A stretch of 64,000 nucleotides of DNA, from NCBI GenBank assembly GCA_020444065.1, contig JAHLLQ010000001.1, forward strand, positions 620,001-684,000, read 5' to 3'. Under the pieces are notes generated by a model. It saw only the letters and a program-made list of their open reading frames with translations. It was not told the origin of the DNA and made no database searches. The stretch is from a bacterium. GTDB lineage: Bacteria > Sumerlaeota > Sumerlaeia > SLMS01 > JAHLLQ01. Both the position numbers and the translations under genes were made by a program. Every line of letters starts with the position of its first letter. Position 1 is the stretch's first letter. Below are positions 42,871 through 51,524 of this stretch, in pieces.

Positions 42871-44471
42871 GCGACTTCGATGTCATCGTGGTAGGCTCTG
42901 GCGCCAGCGCTGTCCACGCGGCGTGGCCGATCGTGGAAGCAGGATTGCGTGTCGCGATGCTGGACGTCGGCAGCACCGACAAAGAGCGCGTGCCAGCCAA
43001 GGACTTCCTGACATTGCGCAAATCAGACGAGGAGCAGCATCGCTACTTGCTGGGCGAACGATTCGAAGGCGTGCCGTTTGGTCCGGTGCGCGTGGGTGCG
43101 CAACTTACGCCTCCGCGACAGTTCATCACGCGCGATGTCGAACGACTGACTCCGCTGGCAACCGATCTGCACGTCATGCAAAGCCTCGCACTCGGGGGGC
43201 TCGGCGCAGGTTGGGGGGCCTCGACGGTGCCCTTCAATGATCGAGATATCGAAAACTGGCCAATCGGACGAACGGACCTGCAGCCGCACTACGAAAAAGT
43301 AGCCGCGCGCATCGGCGTCTGCGGAACCAATCACGATGATCTGGCGGAGTTCCTCGGTCCCGTAAAGGGAATGCTTTCGCCTGCGAAGCCCGATTCCAAT
43401 GCGCGCTCGATCTTCAAACGCTACAGAGCACATCGAGCCGAGTTGAATCGTCGCGGCTTCTACATGGGAATCCCGCGGCTTGCTCTTGCGACTCACAAAT
43501 TCCGAGGACGCGGTCCGGTCGCGTACAATGACATGGAATTCTGGAGCGACGCAGACCGCTCAGTCTATCGGCCGAAGTACACAGTCGAGGAACTCCAGCG
43601 CTTCGAGAATTTCACGTACCGCGACGGCTGCCTGGTCGAGCGCTTCCAGGAAAATGAGGGACGGAGTCATGTCGAAGTGGCTTGCACAAACACGCGCACC
43701 GGCGCGCGCGAGAGTTTCACTGCCCGTCGCCTGGTCATTGGCGCAGGAGCGATCGGAACGGCACGCATCGTTCTCCGATCTCTGAATCGCTACGATGAAT
43801 GCGTACCGTTTGTGTGCAACCCATACACGTATTTCCCATGCCTGAACGTTGCGCGTCTTGGGCGCCCATCAATCGACAGGCGCCACAGCCTCACGCAATT
43901 GCTGATGGTGTTCGATCCGAGCGGTGAGAATGGCAAGCCATTGCAGCCGCAGCTCTATTCGTATCGCTCGCTGCTGCTCTTCAAACTGGTCAAAGAGTCT
44001 CCCCTACCCGTTCGAGAATCCATCCGCCTGATGCGATTGCTGCAGGAGTATTTCGTGATCGTCGGAGTCTTTCACGAGGATTGCCCACGTTCTGGCCAGT
44101 TCGCTCGCCTCCTCAAAAAGGAGGACGGAGACGAGTTGGAGCTGCGCGGGCCGACTGACCCCGATCAGGAAGCGATGCGCATTGCCCGGGAGAAACGCCT
44201 GATGCCTTGCCTGCGGCGCGTCGGTTGCTTGCCACTGAAGCGCATCGACCCAGGGTTTGGTTCGAGCATCCATTACGGCGGAACGTTCCCCATGTCGGTT
44301 GAAGGGGACGACCTGACGACAACGCCCGACGGCACGCTTCGCGCCGCGCCGCTGGTCACGCTCGCCGACGGCGCCACGTTCCCTCACCTGCCTGCAAAGG
44401 GCCTGACATTCACACTGATGGCGAACGGGAATCGCATCGGCGAAGCACTAGTAAAGAACCTGCAATCGTAG
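42867..44471 (+). CDS. GMC-family FAD-dependent oxidoreductase
   Basis: This protein of 534 aa begins with the dinucleotide-binding motif VIVVGSGASAVHAAWPIVEAG. It has the GMC signature region (ALGGLGAGWGASTVPFNDRD), a second FAD motif RRLVIGAGAIGTAR, and the C-terminal catalytic region SSIHYGGTFPM followed by LPAKGLTFTLMANGNRIG. GMC enzymes oxidise alcohols or sugars; the substrate here is not predictable. The ATG overlaps the preceding stop codon. It converges on the SDR gene, with nine bases between stops, and may act in sugar or lipid metabolism. Confidence 0.85.
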   Translation: MSDFDVIVVGSGASAVHAAWPIVEAGLRVAMLDVGSTDKERVPAKDFLTLRKSDEEQHRYLLGERFEGVPFGPVRVGAQLTPPRQFITRDVERLTPLATDLHVMQSLALGGLGAGWGASTVPFNDRDIENWPIGRTDLQPHYEKVAARIGVCGTNHDDLAEFLGPVKGMLSPAKPDSNARSIFKRYRAHRAELNRRGFYMGIPRLALATHKFRGRGPVAYNDMEFWSDADRSVYRPKYTVEELQRFENFTYRDGCLVERFQENEGRSHVEVACTNTRTGARESFTARRLVIGAGAIGTARIVLRSLNRYDECVPFVCNPYTYFPCLNVARLGRPSIDRRHSLTQLLMVFDPSGENGKPLQPQLYSYRSLLLFKLVKESPLPVRESIRLMRLLQEYFVIVGVFHEDCPRSGQFARLLKKEDGDELELRGPTDPDQEAMRIAREKRLMPCLRRVGCLPLKRIDPGFGSSIHYGGTFPMSVEGDDLTTTPDGTLRAAPLVTLADGATFPHLPAKGLTFTLMANGNRIGEALVKNLQS

Positions 44472-44480
44472 CGCGATGGA

Positions 44481-45263
44481 TCAAGACGTCGGATCAAAAC
44501 CCATCGTGGACATTCCACCATCGACGGCGATCGTCTGTCCGGTGATGTAGGCCGATGCGTCCGATGCGAGGAAGATCGCGAGTCCAACCAGATCGCGCAG
44601 CTCGCCGACGCGCTTCATCGGAGTCGCCCGCAGAATTGCGGACATGTACTTTTCATCCTTGAGAAGCTTCTCGGTCAATGGCGTGCGGAAGTACCACGGC
44701 GCGATGCAGTTGACATTGATCCCGTAGGGTGCCCACTCGAGCGCAAGCGTGCGCGTCATCTGGCCGATCGCCCCCTTCGAGGCTGCATAGGCCACGCCTG
44801 TCTTGAGCGAAACAAGACCGGCAACGGAACCGATGTTGACGATATGTCCCCCATCATTGCGCGACATGATCCGCGCAGCGGCTCTCGAGCAGTAGAAGAC
44901 GGAATCGAGATTTGTACGCAGAACCGCGTGCCAGTCCTCGTCGCTGGTTTCCATCGCGGGGCGGCGGATATTCGTCCCCGCATTGTTCACGAGAATATCG
45001 ACTTTCTCCCACTCGTTCGCGACGGTTTCAAAGGCTCGCGTGACGTCGTCGGAGCTACTGACGTCGGTCGGTACAACAACGAACGAACGCCCTTTGTCCG
45101 CGATTTGTGCGGCCGTTTCGAGCAAGTCCTCTTTGTTGCGCGCGAGGAGCGCGACGTCGGCGCCGGCTTCGGCGAAGGCGATTGCGATCGCTTGGCCGAT
45201 ACCTCGACTGGCGCCCGTTACCAACGCCGTCTTGCCTTCCAAAGAAAACTGACTCAGCGGCAT
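44481..45263 (-). CDS. Short-chain dehydrogenase/reductase (gluconate 5-dehydrogenase-like)
   Basis: This protein of about 260 aa has the NAD(P)-binding motif TGASRGIG (about 17-24), NNAG, the catalytic Ser in GSVAG and YAASKG with Tyr and Lys. The segment NVNCIAPWYFRTPLTE and the end ITGQTIAVDGG are typical of the family. Nearest relatives by motif are gluconate 5-dehydrogenase and 3-oxoacyl-ACP reductase-like enzymes. ATG 45263 was chosen because GAGG lies eight bases upstream. It follows the glycosyltransferase gene with a five-base gap, so the two are in one operon. Confidence 0.88.
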   Translation of the reverse strand: MPLSQFSLEGKTALVTGASRGIGQAIAIAFAEAGADVALLARNKEDLLETAAQIADKGRSFVVVPTDVSSSDDVTRAFETVANEWEKVDILVNNAGTNIRRPAMETSDEDWHAVLRTNLDSVFYCSRAAARIMSRNDGGHIVNIGSVAGLVSLKTGVAYAASKGAIGQMTRTLALEWAPYGINVNCIAPWYFRTPLTEKLLKDEKYMSAILRATPMKRVGELRDLVGLAIFLASDASAYITGQTIAVDGGMSTMGFDPTS

Positions 45264-45268
45264 GGCGT

Positions 45269-46867
45269 TCACCTCGGTTCGAGAATCGGATCGTGCAGGA
45301 TGGGCTGCCCTTTGGGAATGTAAAGACCGAGGCTCGTGTTCCTCGTGGGGAAGGGCTGCGGCTCAATGGGCTGATAATGCGTCTCAATGGCGTTGCGCAC
45401 AACGGGGATTTGGCCGGTCTGTTCCATGTCCAGAAGAACGAGCGGCACTTCCTGGCGGCGCAGCATCGCGCCGAGTTCATTCATCTTCAAGACGCCTTCG
45501 CCCTCGATTCCATCGTGCGTTTCATTCACCCACTTGATTTGCCACAGATAATTCTCCGCAAGCTCCGCGGCCACGGTCCGCCCCGTGATATAGGCATAGA
45601 ACGGCGGAGCAAGAATCGGATCCCCGGGCTGGGTGTACGTCTCGATCAAGCTCTTGAGCATGCGCACTTGCGGTTCGGGCAATTCCGCCTGTTGTTCATT
45701 CAGGGTCAGACGAACATTCCGCACGCCGGGGTTCAGACAAACAAGGCCGACTAGAACGAGCACGGGAAAAAGAAGCCGAAGGAAAGGCAGCGTGTTCCGC
45801 AGGCTGAGTTCCTTCAACTCTTCGCGCTTCGGCAATGTCCAGCGCATGAAACGTACAATGCCGTCCGCCGCGAAGATCGCGATGGCCGGCTCGCCGATTA
45901 CGAAGATGTAGTCCATCGTTCCGCCCTTCATGACGAAACCGATGGAAAGGCACATCCCGATGGCCGACCACGCGGCGTATTCCCAGCGCAACCATGCGTC
46001 GCCTTTGGCGTCTTCCTTCCTTCGTGCCATCGCGTCGCGCGTCCCGATTGCCAGCGCCGCGCCCGCCACAAGAATGTAGAAGCCCTCCAGATGCAAAACG
46101 CTCGCGCTTTGGCTGATCACCTTGTTCTTCGCATAGACGGCGAACGGATAGCCGAGGATTTCCTCGCGCGGGAAGCTGCCCACCTGGTTGAAGACAACAT
46201 TCGTCCAGTAGGGCTCCCCTGCCCAAAGCGCTGCGCCCAGTGCACCGATGCCCCAGATCCCCAGGCCGATCCCCGCGTACCACGGGAGCAATTCCCGTCT
46301 CCGGAATCCCAGGAAGATCGCGTTCACAACGAAGTACGGCACGGCGGTCATGTTGGTGTGCATCGCTAACGCCGAAGCGACACCCGCAATGATCGCATCG
46401 CGCTTGTTCAATCCGAGGATTCCCCAGAATGCGAGTAGCAGGAGCGGAACCTCGAGGTTCTCCGATTGGAGGGCAAAACTCCACCAGAATCCAATCGGCA
46501 GCGCAAGGTACAGCGCTGCGGCGAGAACCGCTCGGAATCCGCAACGAAAGAGTCTCAATGCTGCGAGGTAAACCATCAGCGACGCCGCAATGCGAAGGAG
46601 CATCTGGTAGACACGCGCGCCGGTCATCGCACTGCCGAACCAGGATCCGACGCGCTGTGAGATGGCGCTCATAAGAAGATGCATCGGCGGCTGCGGCGCG
46701 AGGATGTCGCGATAGGGGACCAGCCCATCGTTGATGCGCTGCCCAACGTACAGGTAATTCCCATCCCCGAAGTCCCAATAGGTCAGCCCCCACGTCGGGA
46801 TGACGAGGAGCCCCAGGAGGACCCACAGGGCCGCGAGAATCAGAACTTGAGCGCTACGATAGTGCAT
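45269..46867 (-). CDS. GT-C fold membrane glycosyltransferase (ArnT/GT39-like)
   Basis: This 532-aa protein has about ten TM helices. The first outer loop has the acidic motif TYWDFGDGNYLYVGQRIN followed by PYRDILAPQPP, as in polyprenol-phosphate-sugar-using GT-C enzymes. A soluble C-terminal domain of about 130 residues (from residue 400) follows the last helix. It probably moves a sugar from a lipid carrier onto a surface polymer or protein at the outer face of the inner membrane. The middle gene of a leftward set: gamma carbonic anhydrase, this gene, SDR. Confidence 0.8.
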   Translation of the reverse strand: MHYRSAQVLILAALWVLLGLLVIPTWGLTYWDFGDGNYLYVGQRINDGLVPYRDILAPQPPMHLLMSAISQRVGSWFGSAMTGARVYQMLLRIAASLMVYLAALRLFRCGFRAVLAAALYLALPIGFWWSFALQSENLEVPLLLLAFWGILGLNKRDAIIAGVASALAMHTNMTAVPYFVVNAIFLGFRRRELLPWYAGIGLGIWGIGALGAALWAGEPYWTNVVFNQVGSFPREEILGYPFAVYAKNKVISQSASVLHLEGFYILVAGAALAIGTRDAMARRKEDAKGDAWLRWEYAAWSAIGMCLSIGFVMKGGTMDYIFVIGEPAIAIFAADGIVRFMRWTLPKREELKELSLRNTLPFLRLLFPVLVLVGLVCLNPGVRNVRLTLNEQQAELPEPQVRMLKSLIETYTQPGDPILAPPFYAYITGRTVAAELAENYLWQIKWVNETHDGIEGEGVLKMNELGAMLRRQEVPLVLLDMEQTGQIPVVRNAIETHYQPIEPQPFPTRNTSLGLYIPKGQPILHDPILEPR

Positions 46868-46888
46868 GGATTGCCTTTGCCCGAAGGG

Positions 46889-47434
46889 CTAGAATTTCCA
46901 GCCCGTTCCTGCTGTCCACTCCTGCATCATGGCGAGGTGCCGCTTCCCGTTATTCACGTACTTCCCGGTGTTGTAGTAGGAACCCTTCACATCTTCCTCG
47001 GTGAGTTCCCGAACAACGCGCCCCGGAACGCCAAGAACCAGGCTGCGCGCCGGGATCCTCTTGTCTTCCGCGATCACGGCGCCTGCGCCAACGATGCACT
47101 CCTTCCCAATGACGGAGCGATTCAGAATCGTGGCACTCATTCCGATCAGACATCCGGGCTCGATTTCGCAAGCATGGATCATCGCCAGATGTCCAACGGT
47201 GATGTCTTCTTTGATGATACAGGGCTCGCCTTCGCCGGTGTGCAGAACGCTGTTATCTTGGATGTTCGAGCGCTTCCCGACATAGATGGGCTCGAGGTCG
47301 CCGCGCAGGACGCAACCGTACCACACGGAGGCATCTTCCTCGATTTCGACCTCTCCGATGATTACGGCCGTGGGGGCGACAAAGGCATTTGGGTGGATCT
47401 TGGGCACTCGGCCCTCGAATGGAATAATCGGCAT
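46889..47434 (-). CDS. Gamma-class carbonic anhydrase family protein
   Basis: This 181-aa left-handed beta-helix protein has hexapeptide repeats (VIIGEVEIEEDASVW and on) and family metal-site regions NIQDNSVLHTGEGEP and GHLAMIHACEIEPG. The usual HG of GHxxxxHG is HA here. IGMSATILNRSVIG follows. Members hydrate CO2 with three His ligands or serve as acyltransferase-like proteins (YrdA, PaaY). It is the first gene of the leftward set, with 21 bases before the glycosyltransferase start. Activity as a real anhydrase is not assured. Confidence 0.9.
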   Translation of the reverse strand: MPIIPFEGRVPKIHPNAFVAPTAVIIGEVEIEEDASVWYGCVLRGDLEPIYVGKRSNIQDNSVLHTGEGEPCIIKEDITVGHLAMIHACEIEPGCLIGMSATILNRSVIGKECIVGAGAVIAEDKRIPARSLVLGVPGRVVRELTEEDVKGSYYNTGKYVNNGKRHLAMMQEWTAGTGWKF

Positions 47435-47603
47435 GGTTCGTTTTCCTGCTGCCTCGGCTCGGAAATTGCACCAGTATTTAGCTGCAAGGTGCGGAAGACA
47501 GTTGAGTGCCCCAGCGAGGGCTGGTGCAACTCCAATGCCGCGCCACCGGCGCCCGCCCGCAACACGGACGGGTCAGGAAGACACAACGGAGGCTTCGACA
47601 AAC

Positions 47604-48767
47604 GTGCTCGGTCTGCTCGGAAGACGAGGTATTCGGCTGGGGCGATTCTTCGGAGTCGACGTCCAATTAGACGTCTCCTGGTTCTTCATCTTCTTCATCC
47701 TGATCTTCTTCGCGGCCAACTGGCTGGGCGAAGTCCCAACCGTTACGGGGACACAGGCCTGGGTCTTTGCGATCCTGGGCGTGGTTCTGTTCTTCCTCAG
47801 CCTTCTGGCCCACGAGTTCGGGCATGCATTCACCGCCCGCGCGTTCGGCATCAAGACCCACGCGATCACGCTTTTCATGTTTGGCGGCGCGGCCCAAATG
47901 GAACGCGGGCCGAAGCGTCCGACCGCCGAGTTCTGCATCGCGCTCGCCGGTCCGGCCGTGTCCTTCATAACAGGTGTCGCCTTTGGCGTCGCGTGGTATC
48001 TTCTGCGCAACACAAGCATATCCCCCGGAATGCTCAACATCCTGGCCTATCTAGGCTCCATCAACCTGATCCTGACGTTCTTCAACCTCATCCCGGGATT
48101 TCCGCTGGACGGAGGTATGATGCTCCGTGCCGCCATCTGGGGAGTGTCGGGCAGCTATCTGCTGGCGTCGCGGATTGCCGGCGGTATCGGCCGCGCGTTT
48201 GGAGGGTTTCTCCTGTTTTGGGGTATCGCGGGAACCTTGACGATGCTCGCCGGAGCCAATGTTCCGGTCGTGTCGTCCGCAGGCCCGTTCACGGCCCTGA
48301 TCGGCTGGTTCATGATGGGCCTGGCGAAGGCGCAGCAGCGGCATGCCGAGGTGTCAGCGGTGCTCGGCGATCTGACGGTGCGCGACCTGATGCGGCCGAT
48401 TCACGCTGTCGTGCCGGCCGATACGCTAATCTCAGACGTGATTAAGTACTACTTCGGAGCGCTGCCCGGCGACCAATTCCCGGTGGTAGAGGACCAGCGT
48501 CTGCTTGGTCTGATTACACGGGCCCAGGTCGATGCCGTGCCGGAGCGCCAGTGGGATTGGGTCCGCGCCGGAGAAGTGGCTCGGCCATTCCGCCGCGAAG
48601 CCTCCGTCCCTCCCGGGCTGGGCGCCCTGGATGCACTGCAATTGCTGGCTGGGACCAATATTACGTCGGTGCCGGTTTTTCAGGATCGCCGACTGCTGGG
48701 CTATCTGTTCCGGAATGATCTACTGCAAGCTTACGAGAGCCGGAAGAGCCAGGTCGGCGTCAGTTGA
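47604..48767 (+). CDS. Site-2 protease family metallopeptidase with CBS pair (M50)
   Basis: This protein of about 387 aa is a membrane metalloprotease. The zinc motif HEFGH lies in the second TM segment (LLAHEFGHAFTARAFGI), and the second metal ligand is in NLIPGFPLDGGMML. Four to six TM helices precede two CBS domains (about 225-385), including MRPIHAVVPADTLISDV. It is a Rip/SpoIVFB-like intramembrane protease; CBS domains may sense nucleotides. GTG 47604 was chosen because GGAGG lies ten bases upstream and it gives the family N-terminus; ATG 47535 is also in frame. A terminator follows. Confidence 0.9.
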   Translation: MLGLLGRRGIRLGRFFGVDVQLDVSWFFIFFILIFFAANWLGEVPTVTGTQAWVFAILGVVLFFLSLLAHEFGHAFTARAFGIKTHAITLFMFGGAAQMERGPKRPTAEFCIALAGPAVSFITGVAFGVAWYLLRNTSISPGMLNILAYLGSINLILTFFNLIPGFPLDGGMMLRAAIWGVSGSYLLASRIAGGIGRAFGGFLLFWGIAGTLTMLAGANVPVVSSAGPFTALIGWFMMGLAKAQQRHAEVSAVLGDLTVRDLMRPIHAVVPADTLISDVIKYYFGALPGDQFPVVEDQRLLGLITRAQVDAVPERQWDWVRAGEVARPFRREASVPPGLGALDALQLLAGTNITSVPVFQDRRLLGYLFRNDLLQAYESRKSQVGVS

Positions 48768-48793
48768 TCGAGGTTCCAACGCCCCAGAAAACA

Positions 48794-48826
48794 GAAATCG
48801 CGGCCTCGACGGGCCGCGATTTCTTT
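48794..48826. terminator. Bidirectional terminator between S2P and DtxR-family genes
   Basis: GAAATCGCGGCC (48794-48805) and GGCCGCGATTTC (48812-48823) form a perfect 12-bp stem with a 6-base loop. TTTAAG follows on the + strand, and TGTTTTCTGG follows on the - strand. It serves the two convergent genes. Confidence 0.85.
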
Positions 48827-48847
48827 AAGAACGATCTTTGCAGAATG

Positions 48848-49393
48848 TCATTCTTCGCCGGACCTGTTTCCATCACCGGCACACTGGAGATCGCACGTAT
48901 CGGTCTCGCAAAGCTCGCACTGCTCCGGACCGGGACAGCAGAAGTGGTAGTCGGCAAACTGCTTTAGAAACTCGCGGGAGATCTTGCGATCGCTGCGGGC
49001 GTACTGCAGAAAGGTCAGCAAGCGCTCGCGCGTCTCACTGCTGACGAGATGCTCGATCTTGCATGAATCGATGCTTGCCTGCTCTTCAGAAACCCCCAGC
49101 ACATCCGTGAAGAAATGCACGAAGGAACGGTTCGCAACATGGACATCGTGCGCCACGCGCAGACCCTCGTCCGTCAGCCCCAAGAACCGATTGTGGTCCT
49201 CGGAGACGTACCCCTTGCCCTTGAGGGCTTTGAGGCTAACCGAAGCCGAGCCCGGCGTGATGTCGAGTTCCCGGGCCACGTCGGTGACGCGGGCATAGCC
49301 CTGACGCTTCAGGAGGTCCTGAATCGCCATCAGGTAGTGAGCCATGCTATGGGTCACTTCCTGGCCTTCAAATTCCTTCCAAGTCGGCTGCAT
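48848..49393 (-). CDS. DtxR/MntR-family metalloregulator with Cys-rich tail
   Basis: This protein of about 181 aa has an N-terminal winged helix (YLMAIQDLLKRQGYARVTDVARELDITPGSASVSLKALKGKGYV) and a dimerisation/metal domain with HFFTDVLGVSEEQA and CKIEHLVSSETRERL. The Cys and His at this position match DtxR primary-site ligands. The last 30 residues are Cys-rich (FCCPGPEQCELCETDTC and one more Cys), about seven Cys in all. Such a tail could bind an Fe-S cluster or zinc. ATG 49393 has GGAG six bases upstream; 49405 is possible. Targets are unknown. Confidence 0.85.
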   Translation of the reverse strand: MQPTWKEFEGQEVTHSMAHYLMAIQDLLKRQGYARVTDVARELDITPGSASVSLKALKGKGYVSEDHNRFLGLTDEGLRVAHDVHVANRSFVHFFTDVLGVSEEQASIDSCKIEHLVSSETRERLLTFLQYARSDRKISREFLKQFADYHFCCPGPEQCELCETDTCDLQCAGDGNRSGEE

Positions 49394-49569
49394 CCAATGC
49401 TCCATCTCGTCGATTCTCGCCGCCTGGGGAGAATCCGGGTCAATCGTACCCCATCCTGGAGCAAAAACCCCGCCACGGCAAGCGGCAAATCTCTCCCTGC
49501 TCGCCGCTGATTTCCCCCTCGTCAAACCCCATCCCGCATCGTACAGTCCCTTTGCCTGGAGGAACACTG

Positions 49570-50772
49570 GTGAAGCAAATTGCGATTCTCCCCATCACGA
49601 TCTGCTTGTTGCTGCTCGCTGCGAACGCACCGCACGCGATGGCCGACGAAATCCACTGCAGTCTCTGCGGCCAGATTATCAGCGGCCAGTACATGGAGTA
49701 CAAGACGGCGGACGGAAAGAAATTGAGCGTCTGCCAGCACTGCGCCGACACGAAGCCCAAGTGCGCACTCTGCGGCATTCCAACGAACAATCGCGCCGGT
49801 GGGGGCAAACCCGCCCTTTGTGATAATTGCCGACGCACGGCGATGTCCTGCGACCGGTGCGGGCATCTTATCACGGGCAAGTACGTCACCTACCGTCCCG
49901 CAGGAAAGAGTGAGATTCGTGTGTGCGAGCGCTGCGAGCAGGCCTTGTTGAAGTGCTCGGTTTGCGGAGTTCCATACAAGGCGACGGATCTGCGCCGATC
50001 GCCGAATGGACAGATCTGGTGTACCGATTGCCTTGCAAAGGCAAAGATCTGCAATCTCTGCAAGAACCCAATCAACGGATCATACTACGAGATCCCATTC
50101 CTGGATGGGCAATGGTGCGCCGACTGCTTCGAGCACAAACTGCACTGCAGCACCTGCGGTCGGCCAATGGATGAACCGGCGGCGTCGCTCTTCGATGGGC
50201 GACACGTCTGCCGCGAGTGCTATAAGACCAGCGTGACGGGAACGGAGAAGCTGGAAGAGATCCGGGATGAGCTCGTCCCGGAATTTCGGAAGCTCTTCGG
50301 CCGTCCGGTGCATCCCCCACCGATCCGAGCCGTCGCCGCCTCCGAGTTGCGCGGCGCAATGGTTGAAGGAGAGATCTATCTGCCCGAGGATGAAGAAGGG
50401 AAGGTCCCCATCGTCCGTGAGATGGGCCTCTTCCGTGTGCGAGATGGCGTGCAGGAGATTCTGATCCTCGACACAATGCCCGAAGACATGGCGTGGGAAA
50501 CAGTCGCCCACGAGTTGGCCCACGCCTGGCATTATCAGCAGCATCCCATGTCACGGGATCCGGTGATTGTCGAGGGCTTCGCCCAGTGGACGGCCGAGCA
50601 GCTTTGTTACAAGACATACCATCGTACGACGCTTGATCGCCTGCGGAATCGAGAGGACTTCTACGGTCTCGCCTTCCGCACAATGCAGCAGGTTGAGTTG
50701 AAAGACGGCACCCGCGGCGTTCTAAAGGCTCTGGAGGAAAACGAACTCCCATCAGGCGTCGGAGGCTATTGA
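49570..50772 (+). CDS. Secreted LIM/zinc-ribbon metallopeptidase, DA1-like
   Basis: This protein of about 400 aa has a signal peptide (VKQIAILPITICLLLLAANA). Eight to ten CxxC pairs follow (about 28-215), forming tandem LIM-like zinc ribbons such as CSLCG, CALCG, CDRCG, CNLCK and CSTCG. The C-terminal half has the gluzincin motif AHELAHAWHYQQH with a downstream VEGFAQW Glu ligand. LIM domains with an HExxHAW peptidase are the plan of plant DA1 peptidases. GTG 49570 has GGAGG seven bases upstream. The next gene starts one base after its stop. Substrate is unknown; an exported location is unlike plant DA1. Confidence 0.85.
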   Translation: MKQIAILPITICLLLLAANAPHAMADEIHCSLCGQIISGQYMEYKTADGKKLSVCQHCADTKPKCALCGIPTNNRAGGGKPALCDNCRRTAMSCDRCGHLITGKYVTYRPAGKSEIRVCERCEQALLKCSVCGVPYKATDLRRSPNGQIWCTDCLAKAKICNLCKNPINGSYYEIPFLDGQWCADCFEHKLHCSTCGRPMDEPAASLFDGRHVCRECYKTSVTGTEKLEEIRDELVPEFRKLFGRPVHPPPIRAVAASELRGAMVEGEIYLPEDEEGKVPIVREMGLFRVRDGVQEILILDTMPEDMAWETVAHELAHAWHYQQHPMSRDPVIVEGFAQWTAEQLCYKTYHRTTLDRLRNREDFYGLAFRTMQQVELKDGTRGVLKALEENELPSGVGGY

Positions 50773-50773
50773 G

Positions 50774-51517
50774 ATGACGGAGTTTTTCTCCCTCGCGGAC
50801 AAGGTTGTGTGGATCACGGGCTCGGCCAGGCGAGTCGGGCGAGAGATCGCACTCGCCTGCGCCGAGGCTGGGGCGGACATTGTCGTTCACTGCCGCAGTT
50901 CGCGCGATGAAGCGGAAGCGACTGCCGCGGAGATCACTGCGCTGGGACGCCGTGCAATCTTAGTCCAGGGGGACCATGCAGTCCGCGCCGATGTACGGCG
51001 AATGGTCGAAGAAATCGACCGTGTCTTTGGTCGATTGGATGGCCTCGTGAATTCGGCTGCGGTTTTTCCGCGCGTGGATTTCGAGAAGGCCACGGATGAG
51101 GACTTCGATCGCGCAATCGATTCGAATTTGCGCGGAGCCTTCCTCTGCAGCCAGCTCGCGCTTCCGCTGCTGCGGAAGAAGCCCCCTTCGCACATTATCA
51201 ATCTGGTAGACTGGTCCGTGGAGCGCCCGTACCGCAGATACGCGGCCTACATGGCTGCCAAGGGTGGCCTGGCGACGCTGACAAAGGCGCTCGCGAAGGA
51301 ACTCGCGCCGGATGTACGCGTGAATTCCATCTCGCCCGGGCCGGTGCTCGAGCCGGCCGATCTCGGCGACAAAGAACGCGACGCAATCATCGCGAAGACC
51401 CTCGTGAATCGTTGGGGAACTCCGCGAGACATCGTGCGGGCAGCGATCTTTCTGCTCGGATCCGATTACATAACAGGCAGTGATGTCGTCGTGGATGGCG
51501 GACGAAGCCTGGCCTGA
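50774..51517 (+). CDS. Pteridine-reductase-like SDR
   Basis: This 247-aa protein has the nucleotide motif ITGSARRVGREIA with the arginines typical of NADPH-using pteridine reductases (PTR1/FolM type). Where most SDRs have catalytic Ser it has Asp (NLVDWSVERP), again as in PTR1, and then YMAAKG with Tyr and Lys. The end is ITGSDVVVDGG. It probably reduces a pterin or dihydropterin; a general SDR role is possible. The ATG lies one base after the DA1-like stop, so they are in one transcript, though no functional link is obvious. Confidence 0.8.
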   Translation: MTEFFSLADKVVWITGSARRVGREIALACAEAGADIVVHCRSSRDEAEATAAEITALGRRAILVQGDHAVRADVRRMVEEIDRVFGRLDGLVNSAAVFPRVDFEKATDEDFDRAIDSNLRGAFLCSQLALPLLRKKPPSHIINLVDWSVERPYRRYAAYMAAKGGLATLTKALAKELAPDVRVNSISPGPVLEPADLGDKERDAIIAKTLVNRWGTPRDIVRAAIFLLGSDYITGSDVVVDGGRSLA

Positions 51518-51524
51518 CTGGCCG

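Noticed and set aside
47286-47603. Longer start for the site-2 protease gene
   Set aside because: The extension overlaps the divergent carbonic anhydrase gene and lacks a ribosome site; GTG 47604 has GGAGG and gives the family N-terminus.
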